This document shows positions 1 through 11,474 of a stretch of 64,000 bases of DNA, one piece after another; the first letter of the stretch is position 1, and the number at the start of each line of letters is the position of its first letter. The stretch lies in contig ML991804.1 in assembly GCA_010094025.1 (NCBI GenBank), positions 124,001-188,000 on the forward strand. Direction: 5' to 3'. The notes under the pieces are model-generated. The model saw nothing but the letters and a program-made list of their open reading frames with translations, did no database searches and had not been told where the DNA came from. The DNA comes from Viridothelium virens (taxonomy: Eukaryota; Ascomycota; Dothideomycetes; Trypetheliales; Trypetheliaceae). The position numbers were made by a program, and so were the translations under genes.

Positions 1-966
1 TCAATGCTAAGCTTGGAGGCTATACTACTCGTGCAGTTGGTGTCAAAAACAACGACAAATTTGGGTCTTTCAACAAAGCAACTCTGATCATGGGCGCGGA
101 CGTGTCTCACGCAGCTCCTGGATCCGACGTTCCATCGACGGCGTGCATGACCTTCTCATTAAACCTCTTGTGCACTCGTTACGCGGCTGCGATAGACGTC
201 AACGGCCACCGCGTGGAGATTATCGCCACGAGCAACATTGAAAAATTCATGAAACCTATGATCACCGGATGGGCCTCCAACTTGAATATGGGCAGGCTTC
301 CAGCGAGTCTCATCTACTTCCGCGATGGTGTTTCTGAAGGTCAATATCACCAGGTCATCAATGAAGAGATCCATGACATCAAGAATTTGCTCAAAGAGAT
401 CAATCCAAACACCACGACAAAAATAACAGTCATTGTGGCTACCAAGCGTCATCATATCCGCTTCTTCCCTGACCACAATGACCGTGTGGCAGCTGACCGA
501 AACGGCAATGCCGTGCCTGGTACGCTTGTGCAGACAGGATGTACGAGCCCTTTTGAGTACGATTTCTATCTCTGTGCCCACAGTGCGATCAAGGGGACAG
601 CCCGTCCAGTGGGTTATCATGTTCTTCTTGATGAGAACAACTACCCGGTCAACGAGTTGCAGCAGATGATTTACGATCATTCGTACCAATACATCCGCTC
701 TACCACACCAGTTTCCATTCATCCGGCAATTTACTACGCCCATCTTGCTGCCAAGCGCGCTGTCTGTCACGAGGACAAGCCCTACGAATCCGGCCCGCAG
801 ATGAAGGGAAAGAAGCAGAAGAAGGAGAGCAGCTTGAGTGATGACGGCGGGTACAAGCCACTCCTTCCCATGCCTGACCAGGGTGGCATTAGGTTCGAGG
901 TAAGATTATCCATGCAATCCTCATGGTGTAGCATCTGCTAACTGCTCTCAGATGTGGTACGTCTAA
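1..966 (+). CDS. Argonaute (PIWI domain), 3' part only
   Basis: This is the C-terminal part of an Argonaute protein, the small-RNA-guided effector of RNA silencing (QDE-2-like in fungi); the 5' part lies outside the window. The frame is open from base 3 and begins NAKLGGYTTRAV, a conserved lead into the PIWI fold. PIWI residues that can be seen are the first catalytic Asp in MGADVSH, the second Asp in YFRDGVSEGQ and the His in GYHVLLDEN, so slicer activity may be retained; the catalytic Glu was not assigned. A Lys-rich insert (GKKQKK) precedes the tail. Exons are 3..899 and 952..966. The 52-nt intron 900..951 has GTAAGA, branch site CTGCTAAC and CAG. The last exon encodes only MWYV-stop, matching the aromatic/hydrophobic C-terminus that packs into PIWI in this family. 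It converges with the FluG-like gene. Product very likely; which paralogue is unknown. Confidence 0.93.
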
Positions 967-1602
967 AGGTCGTGCCTTCGGCAACCTAACAACCACACAG
1001 CGATAGTGTCACTTTTTCTTTTCTGTTCTTTTCTTTTCTTTTCTTTCAATGACTGTACCTCTACTTTTCTGCTTATGTGGCTTCAAACGGGTAATCGGCT
1101 AGCAGATGGAGTTAGTCCTTGTCGTACGACAGTGGCACTGACCTCCTCTGGCTTGAGCATGTTCTCCAAATTCTCAATGATGATTCTCAATGATGACGAT
1201 GGGCAAAGCGACAGCAGACATGATAATGGCGGATATGAATCTCCACTCTGATTGCCTTAGGGGCACTGGCATGGTATTGACTTGCGATATTGACGGAATT
1301 TGCTTCTTGCCTTCGGGCCACACACTCATTTGCACACAGGGACACAGTTGCTCAGACTTGCTTCCATTTCCTTAGTAGATAGAACATAGAAAACAAAAAA
1401 AAGTGCCGCAAGGCCGCCAAAAATCTTCTCTTTCTCTCTCTCGCGTAAGGTGGCTACTAGATGTTGGGTACAGTGGAGGCCTGATATTACCTCGAGACGG
1501 ACAGTAATGTACAACGGCCAGGATGGCTATTAATTTATAGAGAACTACCAAAGAAAACGGGTCGACTCTACCGGAGCAAGGATTAAGGTGATTAAATCCA
1601 TA
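967..1602. other. Intergenic, convergent 3' regions
   Basis: This gap between two convergent genes holds no supportable coding sequence. It contains a pyrimidine tract with repeated TTTTC units (about 1012-1048) just after the Argonaute stop, and otherwise looks like 3' untranslated sequence. Confidence 0.6.
1012..1048. repeat. TTTTC-type pyrimidine microsatellite
   Basis: A run of T/C with imperfect tandem TTTTC units lies about 45 bases after the Argonaute stop codon. It is probably a low-complexity 3' UTR tract. No function is assigned. Confidence 0.7.
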
Positions 1603-4600
1603 TCAGTACCTCTCCATCAGCCAACGCCTTCGCTCCTCGCCACTCATAGCACCCAGCATCACAGCCTCGGCGCGCTTTAATGTAACGTAATCACTCACCA
1701 GCTTGTCACCAAGCAAAGAGGCAAGTTCGCTGTCTTCTTCTAAGAGGCTGAGAGCCGACTCAAGCTCCGCAGGCATAGCGAAATAGATGCCGTATTCAGC
1801 ACGTTGGTCAGCTGTAAGCCTACTAGGATTTGCTGCATCAGGACGTTAGCAATCAGGAGTGGTAAGGTTAAAAGACAATGGCGGCCTGGGAAAGAGCTGA
1901 GATGGAGTCGAGATTGTCGCTCAGATCCATGAGCTACGAACAGAAGAGGTGATGAATTTTTGAGATTAAGGGAAATAAGCAGCAACGTGGAGATTGAAAG
2001 GCAGGAGAGGAGCAATGGGAGTGACGAATGAGGCAAGAGGTTTGGCCACGCAAGCAAAGACATCAAGGAAAGCTGAAACGTACGTAAACAATCCTTCGCC
2101 CTGACCTTTTCTTCACCCTTCTCCTCCAGCCCCAGCATTCCCGCAGCTACAATGGCCGCCACCGTAAAATACATATTCGCCAACCCATCCACGCACCTAA
2201 CCTCCCACCTACCCCCCTTCCAATCCCCCTTCTCCCCCGGGATCCTTCTCAGGGGTACCTCTCGATTCTGCGTCCCCCACGCCACCCACCTGCCCCCGCT
2301 CCACGAATCATCCGCAACCCTCGAATACGACTCCTCAATCGGCAGCGCAAACGCACAAATACTCCTCAGATGCCCCAAGACGCCCCTCGTCCAGAACCGC
2401 ATCTCCTTCTCCTCCACCCCCTCCTTCCCCACTGCCCCTTCCCTCACCTCCCCCTCGCTCCGCCTTTCGTCGTCCCCCACAAGACTCGCATGCACATGCG
2501 CCCCCGTCCCCGCCCCGCCCGGCACCGGCCGCGGATGCAGCGTCGCGCGCAACCCATGCGCCTCCGCGACGCTCGCAATTATGCGACGCGCGTGCAGCAG
2601 CGTGTCGATGGCCGCGAGGGCGGGCCGCGGCGGCAGCACGAACTCGAACTGGCCGGGGTTGCTCTCGGCGTGGAATTGAGTGAGGGAGATGCCGGCGGTG
2701 GAGAGGGCGGAGGCGATGGCGTGGAGGAGGGGGAGGGAGAGCGCGAGGGAGTGTGGAGAGAGGGATGACCAGGCGTGGGTGGGGTCGAGGGGGGTGGGGA
2801 AGGAGGGGGAGGAGGAGGTTGCTGGTGGTGAGGAGGGGTGTGCGGTGCGGTGGAGGAAGAGGACTTCGATTTCGAAGCCGAGGGTTAGGGTCAGGTGGTG
2901 CGTGCTGTGGAGGTGATCTAGGAGCGTCTGGCAGGTGCTGCGGGGACAGGCGGGGTGGGGGTTGCCGGAGGCGTCGCGCCAGGAGGCGAGGACGGTGGCG
3001 GAGGAAGGGGGGGTGAGGTGGTTGGAGGAGAGGGTGGAGAGGTCGGGCTCGATGTGGATGACGCCCGTGGTGTCGCAGGCTGGGGTGAGGGCGTCGTTGG
3101 CGAGGATGCCAATGGTGCCGTTGGAGATGGCAAAGCGGGTGCCGGTTTGGGTGAGGCGTTGGAACTCGCCGATAGGGAAGATGCGAGTGCGAGTCGTTGC
3201 GGTATAGTCAAGCCAAGAGACGAAGACGTACTCCAGCTGTCCGTGCTTTGCTTGGAAATCTTCTAATGCCTGAGCATCTGGGAAAGCAGTCGGCCTGTTA
3301 ATCGATACTGGAATCGGTACGGAGTGTCGAGTCTGAGCGGGATACATTGCCTAATTAAGGTGAGCAGTCTTCAATAACATGGCAAGGGAGAAAATCGTCG
3401 AGCTATGCCGTAAAGATATGGTAGTCCATATAGTTGCGATGGAGCAGGGTTAGACAGACCTTTTCTGTGAGAAGCTTTGGTCCAGAACCCTCAATTGGAT
3501 CATCTGGGAGCTTCAAGTTGTACAAATGGTTTGAGTTGCGATACATGATAGCCTTCGCAGCGTCTATAGCTTGAGCGAGTGAAATATCGCCGTCAGTTAT
3601 GTAGACAGTTAGTACCTATCTGAAGAGTCAGCGTTCGGACAGAATCAAAGTTGTCGAGCTCAGAGTGTGACAAACTTGTTCCAACGCCCGTCGAAATTGT
3701 CTATTCGCAAGCCAATATGTCTCTGGAAACCAATGTCCATCAGTACTCCATAGGAGTTTGCTCGTGGGCGTGAGCTCCAAAGCTTGCCTCAGCATAGAGA
3801 GTTGGCCATCTTTGCTGAGCATTGGAAAGATCTCTCCGATATCTAAATATGCATTTTTGAAGACGGTTGCAAGGTACCCTGCCTCTCTTGTGTAAGGATA
3901 AGATGAGTGCAAGATTACAAAAGGAACATGAGAATACTTCTCGATCACTGGCTGCAAATATGCAGGATTCGACCGTAGAAGGTTGATATCCGAATCCCCA
4001 AGACCAGTATGGAATTGAATAGGCTTTGACATGCCCGTCTCAATCCTGGACGAAGACAAAAGTTGAAGGGTCCCACCAACCAGAAAGTCATTTACGCCCT
4101 TGTGCTCTATTCGGTATTGACCTTGGGCAGCGCTATCAACATACAAGTGGAAGTCATCGATGGCAGCCCCCAGCGCAGATTCAGATAGATGTTCTGGCTC
4201 AACATCCAAGCCGGTGCGGTAGCAGACAACAGACTTGAAGCCGACGACCTCTGGATCAAGTATCAGGTTCTTGATCCGTTGCTCAAACTCGCGAGCGAAT
4301 TCTACCCACAATGAATCCTTTCCTACACTATCAGTACTGAATTTCCTGTCTGGATTCTCCATGAGCATTCTCATGGCATCTTGTGCTTCCGCCTCGATCC
4401 TGACTATTCGTCTCGTCTTCCCAATCGTGAATTGATCATGGAACGTATAGGGATGGACTGTATCTGCATCAAGACCATCATCCATAAGTATCGTGTGTGT
4501 ACCCTCCAAGCACTTCCGCACCAGACCCCACGGGTCGTCGGTCAGCACTTGTGCCCTGCTAGCCAGTACTGAGTTCCAATCCGCATCTTTGCTGCAACCA

Positions 4601-4803
4601 TACAACTCCTTCAGCTGGTTTGCGCCGCGTATATGTGACAAGGATGTATATGTATCTTTTAGAGCAGCCCCTTGGGCTTCTGTGGTAATTGCGGCAAACT
4701 CGTAGGCTTGGAGCTTATCAGGCAGCAGGAGGTTGTGGGCATGGTTGTCAATGACTGGACATCTGTGGACCACAGATCTCAATTCGTGAAGGGAGGCATC
4801 CAT
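1603..4803 (-). CDS. fluG: FluG-like protein: amidohydrolase + glutamine synthetase fusion
   Basis: This is a 926-residue fusion of an N-terminal amidohydrolase-2 domain and a C-terminal glutamine synthetase (GS) domain, the architecture of Aspergillus FluG, which is needed to make an extracellular developmental signal. Exons on the minus strand are 4803-3676, 3615-3460, 3350-2084 and 1832-1603; phases agree throughout. The N-terminus (MDASLHELRSVV) carries metal motif DNHAH, then FHTGLGDSD and STDGHWFPET. The GS part (about residue 430 on) shows GFEIEVLF, HAESNPGQFEF, GTGAHVHAS and the NREVPLR segment, so the GS active site looks complete. The last intron is long (251 nt, 1833-2083) with a GCTAAC branch site, and the join restores the GS tail KDCLPNPSRLTADQR. 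It is somewhat longer than A. nidulans FluG because of low-complexity loops inside GS. Third-position base use flips from C to G near 2600. A FluG-like paralogue rather than the true orthologue remains possible. Confidence 0.9.
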
Positions 4804-5402
4804 CGTAGGCAAGGTGTGATAGGAATAAGCTTTTCGAGCCGGCGATGCAGAGCACGCATGTGCAAGATACTGGAATAGCCCTACCAACTAAAGCGAGCTC
4901 AAGTATCGAAGCACACGCATCGAAAGCAGAGGTGACGGAGTAAAAAGGTGAAGAAACTAAACGATTTAATTCATAATTTCACATAAGCAGAGACCGAATA
5001 TTGCTGAAGAAAACCTCGGCCGTCTGTGGCTGACGCAACATGACTGTTTTGAGAATGCTCCGCGAATTGATCCTCGACAGCATGAATCCAGCCAAACATT
5101 TCTTCTGGAGTCAGAATGCCTTGAATTGTCTGGAGTTGCTGGTCTCACATCACCTCTATTTGGTAGTTACACCCGCAGTGGGGATTCACCTGACCACGAA
5201 GGATGCAGTCGATTGATGTTTAATTACAACATTGCGTCATACCTGCATATTGGGAGCAATCACACAATTAGCTGGGCGTAAGTAATCTAGAGGCTCGATT
5301 GGAAACAGTTTCCAAGTACTTCAAGAAATTTCTCAGGTGCTGCCTTCCTTTACCCACTAGACGAACAGTTCTTCTTCTCCAAGTATCACCGCAACATCAG
5401 TC
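4804..5402. other. Divergent promoter region, FluG-like / SDR
   Basis: About 600 bases lie between the divergent start codons of the FluG-like gene and the dehydrogenase. No coding sequence is supportable. It presumably holds both promoters and 5' UTRs. Confidence 0.5.
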
Positions 5403-6232
5403 ATGTCAAGGATTCTCGTTGTTGGAGCTACCCGTGGCTTAGGCGAGGCTCTTGCCAAACAATATGCCTCTGCAGGTAATCACGTCTATGGAACAGCTCG
5501 CTCCACTTCTCCACCACAAGAGTCCGCAAGTTTCCCTATCACTTGGATCGGCAATGTCGACATATCTACCGAGTCAGCCGGAAAGACAATCACGGACAGC
5601 CTCAAGGGCATTCAGCTAGACACTGTCATCATCACTGCCGGCTACTTTGCCAAGGAGTCCTTTGACGAACCGAAATTCGAGGCTGAGGTCCAAATGTATA
5701 AGATCTGTTCGATCGGACCTGTCTTTATTGTCCATCATCTAGTCAAGGCGGGCGTGCTAAAGAAAGGGAGCAAGGTCATCCTTGTCAGTTCCGAGAGTGG
5801 CAGCATCGCTCTGCGGCATGAGAGCGAAGGTGGGGGCATGTTCGGGCATCATGCCAGCAAGACGGCCCTCAATATGGTGGGAAAGCTGCTCAGTCTGGAC
5901 TTAAAGGACAAAGGTATCGCCGTTGGCCTCGTTCACCCTGGATTCATGAGAACGGAAATGACAAGGAGTGTTGGCTTTGACAAGTTCTGGGATGCTGGTG
6001 GAGCTGTGACCCCAGACGAGGCGGCGGCATCACTTCGCGAGTCTGTGGAGAACAAGTTCGACATTTCGCTGACCGGAGAGTATTGGGCTCCACGAGGTCC
6101 AGGGTAAGGGGTTCTGAAAGAATTGTGCTATCTCTCCAACCCCTGCTGACAGAAAGTAGGGACATCGGCACCGCAGAGGCTGTCCTAGGACCGAAGAAGG
6201 ATCTACCAACACCACTTCCACTGCCCTGGTAG
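5403..6232 (+). CDS. Short-chain dehydrogenase/reductase (SDR), C-factor-like
   Basis: This is a 257-residue NAD(P)-dependent SDR with a single Rossmann domain. The cofactor motif is GATRGLGEAL near the N-terminus (TGxxxGxG variant), the NAG-like motif appears as TAGYF, and the catalytic Ser...Tyr-x3-Lys region is VSSESGS followed by HHASKTALN. The usual catalytic Tyr position reads His-His before ASK, so the canonical YxxxK is not evident (see findings). The downstream VHPGFMRTEM segment is typical. Exons are 5403..6103 and 6160..6232. Splicing the 56-nt intron adds the tail GDIGTAEAVLGPKKDL...LPW, whereas reading through stops at once. The gene ends 27 bases from the stop of the convergent RF-1 protein. 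The substrate is not predictable. Confidence 0.87.
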
Positions 6233-6259
6233 AAACAACACTTTAGAACAGATGTTGAA

Positions 6260-6930
6260 TCAGAAGTCGCCTCGGCGCGAGCTTTTCTTGCTGCTATGAA
6301 ACTTCTTTGCTTTCAATCTGGACTCATTCTCCTTCCTTTGCAGGGTTCTCACACGAGTCTTCTGGAGTTCGGATGTTTCACCGGGGACCAATTTTTCACC
6401 AGCCTCAATGATAAGATTATGTAGCTTCTTGAAGCAGGTGTGCACATTATCATTTTGCTTGCGGCTGTCGTCTGCCTGGATGATTAGAGCATCCGCCTTG
6501 CTAGCATGGAAACGAGAAGCACGGATCTCAGCATGTAGAATAGTTGGCACGAACTGATACAGGGAGTCGAGGGGAACCCTCAGGGTAGCTTTAGAATTGA
6601 CTCTACGTTGCTCACCGTCAGTCGCTACCAACAGAAGGCCTAAATACATCCTAGATAGAAGCAATCATACTTGTTCACATTTTGTCCACCTGGACCTGAC
6701 GATCTGCTGAAGGAAACGTCACAGGCTTCTCTTGGGATTGTATCTGGGTCAAAATTTGCAAGCCACTGTCGAGCAGCAACGAGGTCCTTCTCGTTCACGT
6801 CTCCGGCTGCACCCCCGTATGTGGGTCGCGATGCAAATAACCGGGTCGAGCTTGTGTTGACTGTTCGATAATGTAATTGATGCTGTGCTACAAAAATGCG
6901 CTTTTTCGCAAGCTGCAACATGACATTCAT
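6260..6930 (-). CDS. RF-1 domain (GGQ) peptidyl-tRNA hydrolase, mitochondrial type
   Basis: This is a 200-residue protein of the ICT1/ArfB-like class, which releases peptides from stalled or non-stop mitochondrial ribosomes through a GGQ motif. The motif is intact in SFSRSSGPGGQNVNK, at about residues 74-88. The N-terminus (MNVMLQLAKKRIFV..., Arg/Lys/Ser-rich, no acidic residues early) looks like a mitochondrial presequence. The C-terminal tail is Lys/Arg-rich (KAKKFHSSKKSSRR), as expected for the part that sits in the mRNA channel. Exons are 6930-6671 and 6602-6260. The 68-nt intron splits the Lys codon directly after the GGQ loop, and the join gives VNSKATLRVP. Small size and lack of a codon-recognition domain exclude a classical release factor. 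Confidence 0.9.
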
Positions 6931-7579
6931 GGGTTACGTTATCTGAAAGAACGGGCCAGAGTTCAGCACACAGATGACGCGAATGAAGACGGGCGCTCCG
7001 GATCCACATAGCCCCACACGTGACAAGACAAGTATCACAGGACACTTGCTTTAATTAGTGCCTTGGTGCCTTGGTGCCTTGGTGCGGTCACTGCGGTGGT
7101 GCCTGCCCTATCACTGGGCGACTGCCTACCTAATCTCCACGAGGATCTGCAATCATTCGCTGCATTCTCTTCATTCTCCTCCATCTCCACCCTCAACACC
7201 TCCACCTGCTCACCTGCTGGAATCTTCTTCTCTGCACAGCATCACTTCCGCTGCAGCTTAGCAGCTCCCCGAAAATTTAAAGACACCGACACCTAAAGAC
7301 CTGGGCAGCTGTTCTCGAGCTTGCTCGCTACCGAGCTCGAAGCTCCCGCACTTGCTCCTGCCTAATCTGATTCTGCCTGGCCTCTCTACTTTCCACTTCG
7401 GCACCTCACGCCCAACTACTCTAACTTCCTCACCACTGCCCACATTGCGACACTCGTAGATGTCTTGCCCCAGGCTATCCTCTCTTCCTCACACTGATTT
7501 CTCAGCAATACAAGGATCCTCGCTTCCTCACATTGATTTCGCAGCAGTATAAGGTGCCTTTGCGCCGCGCCTTGCATAC
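6931..7579. other. Divergent promoter and long 5' leader
   Basis: This gap between the RF-1 protein and the Nab3-like gene holds a tandem octamer (7058-7087) and then a C/T-rich leader up to the Nab3-like ATG, suggesting a long 5' UTR. I see no coding sequence. Confidence 0.5.
7058..7087. repeat. Tandem octamer GTGCCTTG x3.5
   Basis: Three exact copies of GTGCCTTG run head to tail from 7058, followed by a partial copy. The repeat lies in the divergent promoter region of the RF-1 protein and Nab3-like genes. Confidence 0.85.
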
Positions 7580-10371
7580 ATGACCTCTAGTCCTCCCGAA
7601 GAACCATCCGAATTTCGTGGCAAGACCCTCTCTCCTGTCTCGCCGAAGCCCGTCCATATACCTTCCCCATCCACTATTCCGGTCCTTGAGAACCAAATGG
7701 ATCCCGTCTTCAATGACACTTCCACCCACATGGGAGGTCCACTCGCCTCGCTCCCACCTAACGCATATTTAGATCCGAGTTCTATCGCCACATCTTATCC
7801 CAGTACAAGCACTCAACCTCACGAGGTGGATGCGAGTCACACAAATGGTGTAGGCACGGGAATTACAGACCCAAGCGGAGGCGATGGGATGCTTCAGGCT
7901 ACGAGCGGCCATCGTACAAACGATAAGCAGGCAGCTACCCCTTCAATTCAAAATCCTCAATCTTCCGAACAGACCTCTGGCTTTGAATCCAGTGAAATAA
8001 CTGCCCCACATCAGATCACCGACCAGTCGATGACCGATACTTCAAACCTTGCCACTGCTGCCCAAGATGCTGCTTCTCTAGCAGCTTCCCAACCCTCCAC
8101 AACTGATCCAAGCCAGCCAACACCAACCGCCAACTTCCAAGGGGCTGAGGCAAGTGGAGTAAATTATCAAGCCCTCCTGGATAATCTATCTGTCTCGACG
8201 CCTGCGACTGCAATTCCTGCAGTTCCTGCCGTCGATATTATCTCTACAAACATTGCTACCACCAGTTCCCAACCCCCACCACCTGGAACTGTCAAGTCGC
8301 CGATATCTGCCCTTCCACCCGGCGCAAACCTTCCTCCACGACCGCCACCACAGGAACAGCCATCGCTCCCCTCCGCCTATGATCTTCGCACATTCCATCC
8401 ACATTCCCAGAATGCTGCGTTGCCCACATCATACACTAATCAACCCGCTGCTGGGTTTCGCCCTCCTGGCATGTATCCACCTCCTAATCTCAATGCCGGT
8501 GCTCCCGGTGCGAGCGGCCTGCCACCACCGCCCGTTGCAAGCTTTCAGCAACCTCCTCCATCGTCAGGGAACCAACAAAGTCCCAGTAATGCTGGATACC
8601 GCCAGCGCGATTCCTTTGACGCTGGTCGAGATAATAGGCAATTTGACGAAGACACGCCGTGGGGACCAGATGTTCAAAAGAAGTATGATGAGTTCTTGGA
8701 GAATGAACGAAGATATGTCTCAGAGGGACAATGGGATAGGTTCCCTGCCAATTCTCGACTCTTCATAGGTGGCGAAACTTTATCTGATAATCGAAAACCG
8801 CGATCTGACGGATTGGCAGGGAACCTTCCCACCGAGAAAGTCACCAAGCGCGACCTCTTCCACGTCTTTCATACACATGGCACACTGGCCCAGATCTCTC
8901 TAAAGCAGGCCTATGGATTTGTTCAGTTCCTGGACGCAGAGGCTTGTTTCCGAGCTCTACAAGCAGAACAAGGACAAGCGGTCCGTGGTAGAAAAATGCG
9001 TGAGTGTTCTCATCTCAACACCCGGTTTGGCCATGCTGACTCTCTCTAGACCTGGAGATCTCAAAGCCACAGCGGAACCAGAAGGGTAGCGGCGGCGGCG
9101 GTGGCGGCGGCGGCGGCGGCGGCAGACGTTCTCGCTCACCAGACTATGCGCGTGGTACGAATTTACCTGCGGGCACTGATCGATATGTCAGTGGTGGCCG
9201 CCCAGCGTCTCCTAGGGACCGTGAGCGTAATCGGCGACGCAACCGTGACGACTATAGGCCGGCACGCTCACCCTCCCCGCGACATTATCGAGATCGCAGA
9301 GGAGGTCGCGGCCGGAGCCCGGATCGCTACGATCCGAGGAGACGCAGTCGGTCCCGCTCACCGTACCGTGGGGACTTTAGAAGCCCAAAGAGTACCGGTT
9401 TCGAAGATGACGATTTGCCTTTCCCAAGACGAGACGCCAGAAACGTGCCCGATGTCCAAATTCTCATTTTAGATAATTTAGACCAGTCAGTCCCTACGCC
9501 AGATGATGTGCTTCGCTTAAACTGACACTCGCTGTACAGGGCCTTTGTCGCTTGGGTCGAGAAAGCCTTCCATGAGAGGCAGGTTCGTGTGGATTCCCTC
9601 CACTTGCATCCTCGGTTCTCGGAAGACGCGGTTGTTCGCAGGCAAATGTTGGAAGGCGTCCAGGCGGTATGTCGGCTGACAAGATTGTCTCAAGCTACTG
9701 GCAAAGTTCCTCTCCAAGTTTTTGACCGCAGTGGTGGAGCAAGCAACATCTCTTGGAACGAGTACCAAGAGCTTGATCCACCCGTTGCCGCCGAACTTGT
9801 CCTACGTGCTAAACAGACTAATGCTGCTCCTCCAACTCCTACACAGCCTTACTATGGAGGTGCCCCTAGCGCCAACTTCAATCCGACGCCTCAAGCTCAG
9901 TATGGCCTTGCACCGACTCCTCAACAGCAAGCTCTCACGATGCCTCCCACTTCAGCCGCTGGGCAGTCCAACCTCCGAGACCTGATTTCACAGCTCGACT
10001 CAGCAGCTCTCAAAAAAGTTCTCGATACCATGAACCCACATCAGAGCCCACAGACTCCTCAATTGGCTCTTACACGCCGGCAGCAGCCGTCTCACTCGAA
10101 TGTCAACCCAGACCTCGTCAGTATGCTCGGCAATTTGCAGCCTCAACAACAGCTCGTGCCTGCGCACCAGCAGAGCAGCTATGGTCAGCCCCCTCCACAG
10201 CCTCAGCAACAAGCTCCGGCTCAACAGAATTTGTCTGCGCAGCAGCTCATGAGCATGTTGGGAGCCCCTGCGCAGGGCGCGACGCCGCAGCCACCCACGG
10301 CAGGACAGCCGAACCCAGGACGAACGGACGTGCAGGATCTGATGACACAATTGGCTAAGTACAGGCGGTAG
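7580..10371 (+). CDS. Nab3-like RRM RNA-binding protein with RS/poly-Gly segment
   Basis: This is an 878-residue nuclear RNA-binding protein. The single RRM (about residues 390-460) reads SRLFIG-NLPTEKVTKRDLFHVF and later QAYGFVQF. The closest named family I recognise is yeast Nab3, which with Nrd1 directs termination and decay of noncoding transcripts. The N-terminal 390 residues are Pro/Ser/Thr/Gln-rich. After the RRM come a Gly run encoded by GGC repeats, an Arg-Ser/Arg-Asp segment and a conserved folded block (ILILDNLDQAFVAWVEKAFH). The C-terminus is Gln-rich with LRDLISQLDSAALKKVLDTM. Exons are 7580..8768, 8820..8999, 9050..9485 and 9540..10371. The first intron (51 nt) is stop-free and in frame, yet splits the RNP2 motif, so splicing is needed for a normal RRM. 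Nab3 assignment is by RRM and layout; function is inferred. Confidence 0.82.
8769..8819 (+). other. In-frame 51-nt intron splitting RNP2
   Basis: The intron has GTGGCG donor and GGCAG acceptor, with a CTGAC branch-like site 14 bases before the acceptor. It is 17 codons long with no stop, so retention would insert 17 residues between LFIG and NLPTEK. Confidence 0.8.
9090..9123 (+). repeat. GGC/GGT trinucleotide repeat encoding poly-Gly
   Basis: An almost pure GGC run encodes about eleven consecutive glycines directly before the RS-rich segment of the Nab3-like protein. Such tracts are prone to length change. Confidence 0.9.
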
Positions 10372-11474
10372 GATGAACCAAAGATTGCAGAACTTATTGC
10401 TTACAAAACTGAAGCCATTGCCTCGTATTGCTGCCTTGGTCTGTCCAGGACTCCAGAGAGTTCAGGATTGAGGTACAAGATGCACGTCCAAGGAATGAGT
10501 CTCAAAGCCAGGATCGAGGGGTAAATGGGCATGGAAAGAAGAAAGGCGGGCAGAATAGATATAGACATAAGAGGCTTGCGAGTGATTGGCCTGAGAACAA
10601 CTGGCCTCTGAAACGGGAAGATGATGACGACGGAGTTTAAACCCACATGACGGTAATTGCGCTGTCCAAACCCTCAGATGAACTATCGGCTGGACCTAAT
10701 AGTGCCTTTCAATCGGTTAGATAATGAGACAGATGACAGAAATGGGGGACTTTGCTTCAGAACGTAATTCTCATCAGCTCTCTGGAATTGCGGGAGATAC
10801 GAATCAGTGGTGTGATCTTCTGAATGCGAATTCAACGATACCCTGGTGTACTTCATCAGCCTGCTATTTAGCTTATAATTACCGATACTTTCTGGTCCAT
10901 GGGGGTGCTTGTCCAAATTTCCTACGTTACAGTTCATACTTGACATTTCCACAAATATAGATTGCTTAGAATATCATTCCATTGCCACCTCAGATGCAGT
11001 CTAATTTCGGACTATTCGTACAAGGACAGAATGCACGGTCTCCTCAATAGAAGGAGAAGAGATGGGGCCAAAAAGCGAAATCTAAGAACTATAGAGCCGA
11101 AGACGCCCCGCAGAAAAATGTATGAAGCAAAAAGGAGGAGCTGTCAAGCTCTGGGTATACACGAACGCTAAAAAATCCATCCATGCGAACAGAAAAAGGT
11201 AAAATGCGTCAACGGGAAAAAAAGAAGCAGCGAAGCAGATGCGAAATTATGACAACATGGCCATCAACGGTAACTCCGGACCCATCTTTCGACCTTCCGC
11301 CGCGGTTTTCTTCGATCCATCAAGGATGCGAAGGTGAAAAAGAGCAAGCCTCAACCGCGTGCGCCCTCCGAAGAAAAGCCATCACGCACATACCCACTAC
11401 CTTTTCCCTCCCTAACCCCCTCTTCTCTTTCCATAGAATAGCCCCCAGAACGAATTCCCTCTCATAAACTCCCT
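10372..11474. other. Intergenic, convergent 3' regions
   Basis: There are 1.1 kb between the stops of the Nab3-like and SEC7 genes. Only short unrelated open frames are present, so I see no supportable gene. It is probably 3' UTR and spacer. Confidence 0.55.

Noticed and set aside
1833-2083. Extra small exon inside the last FluG intron
   Set aside because: A middle exon can be drawn but shifts phase; the single 251-nt intron gives the expected glutamine synthetase tail.
2152-3266. Long plus-strand frames opposite the FluG-like gene
   Set aside because: They are antisense shadows created by the strong base skew of that exon.
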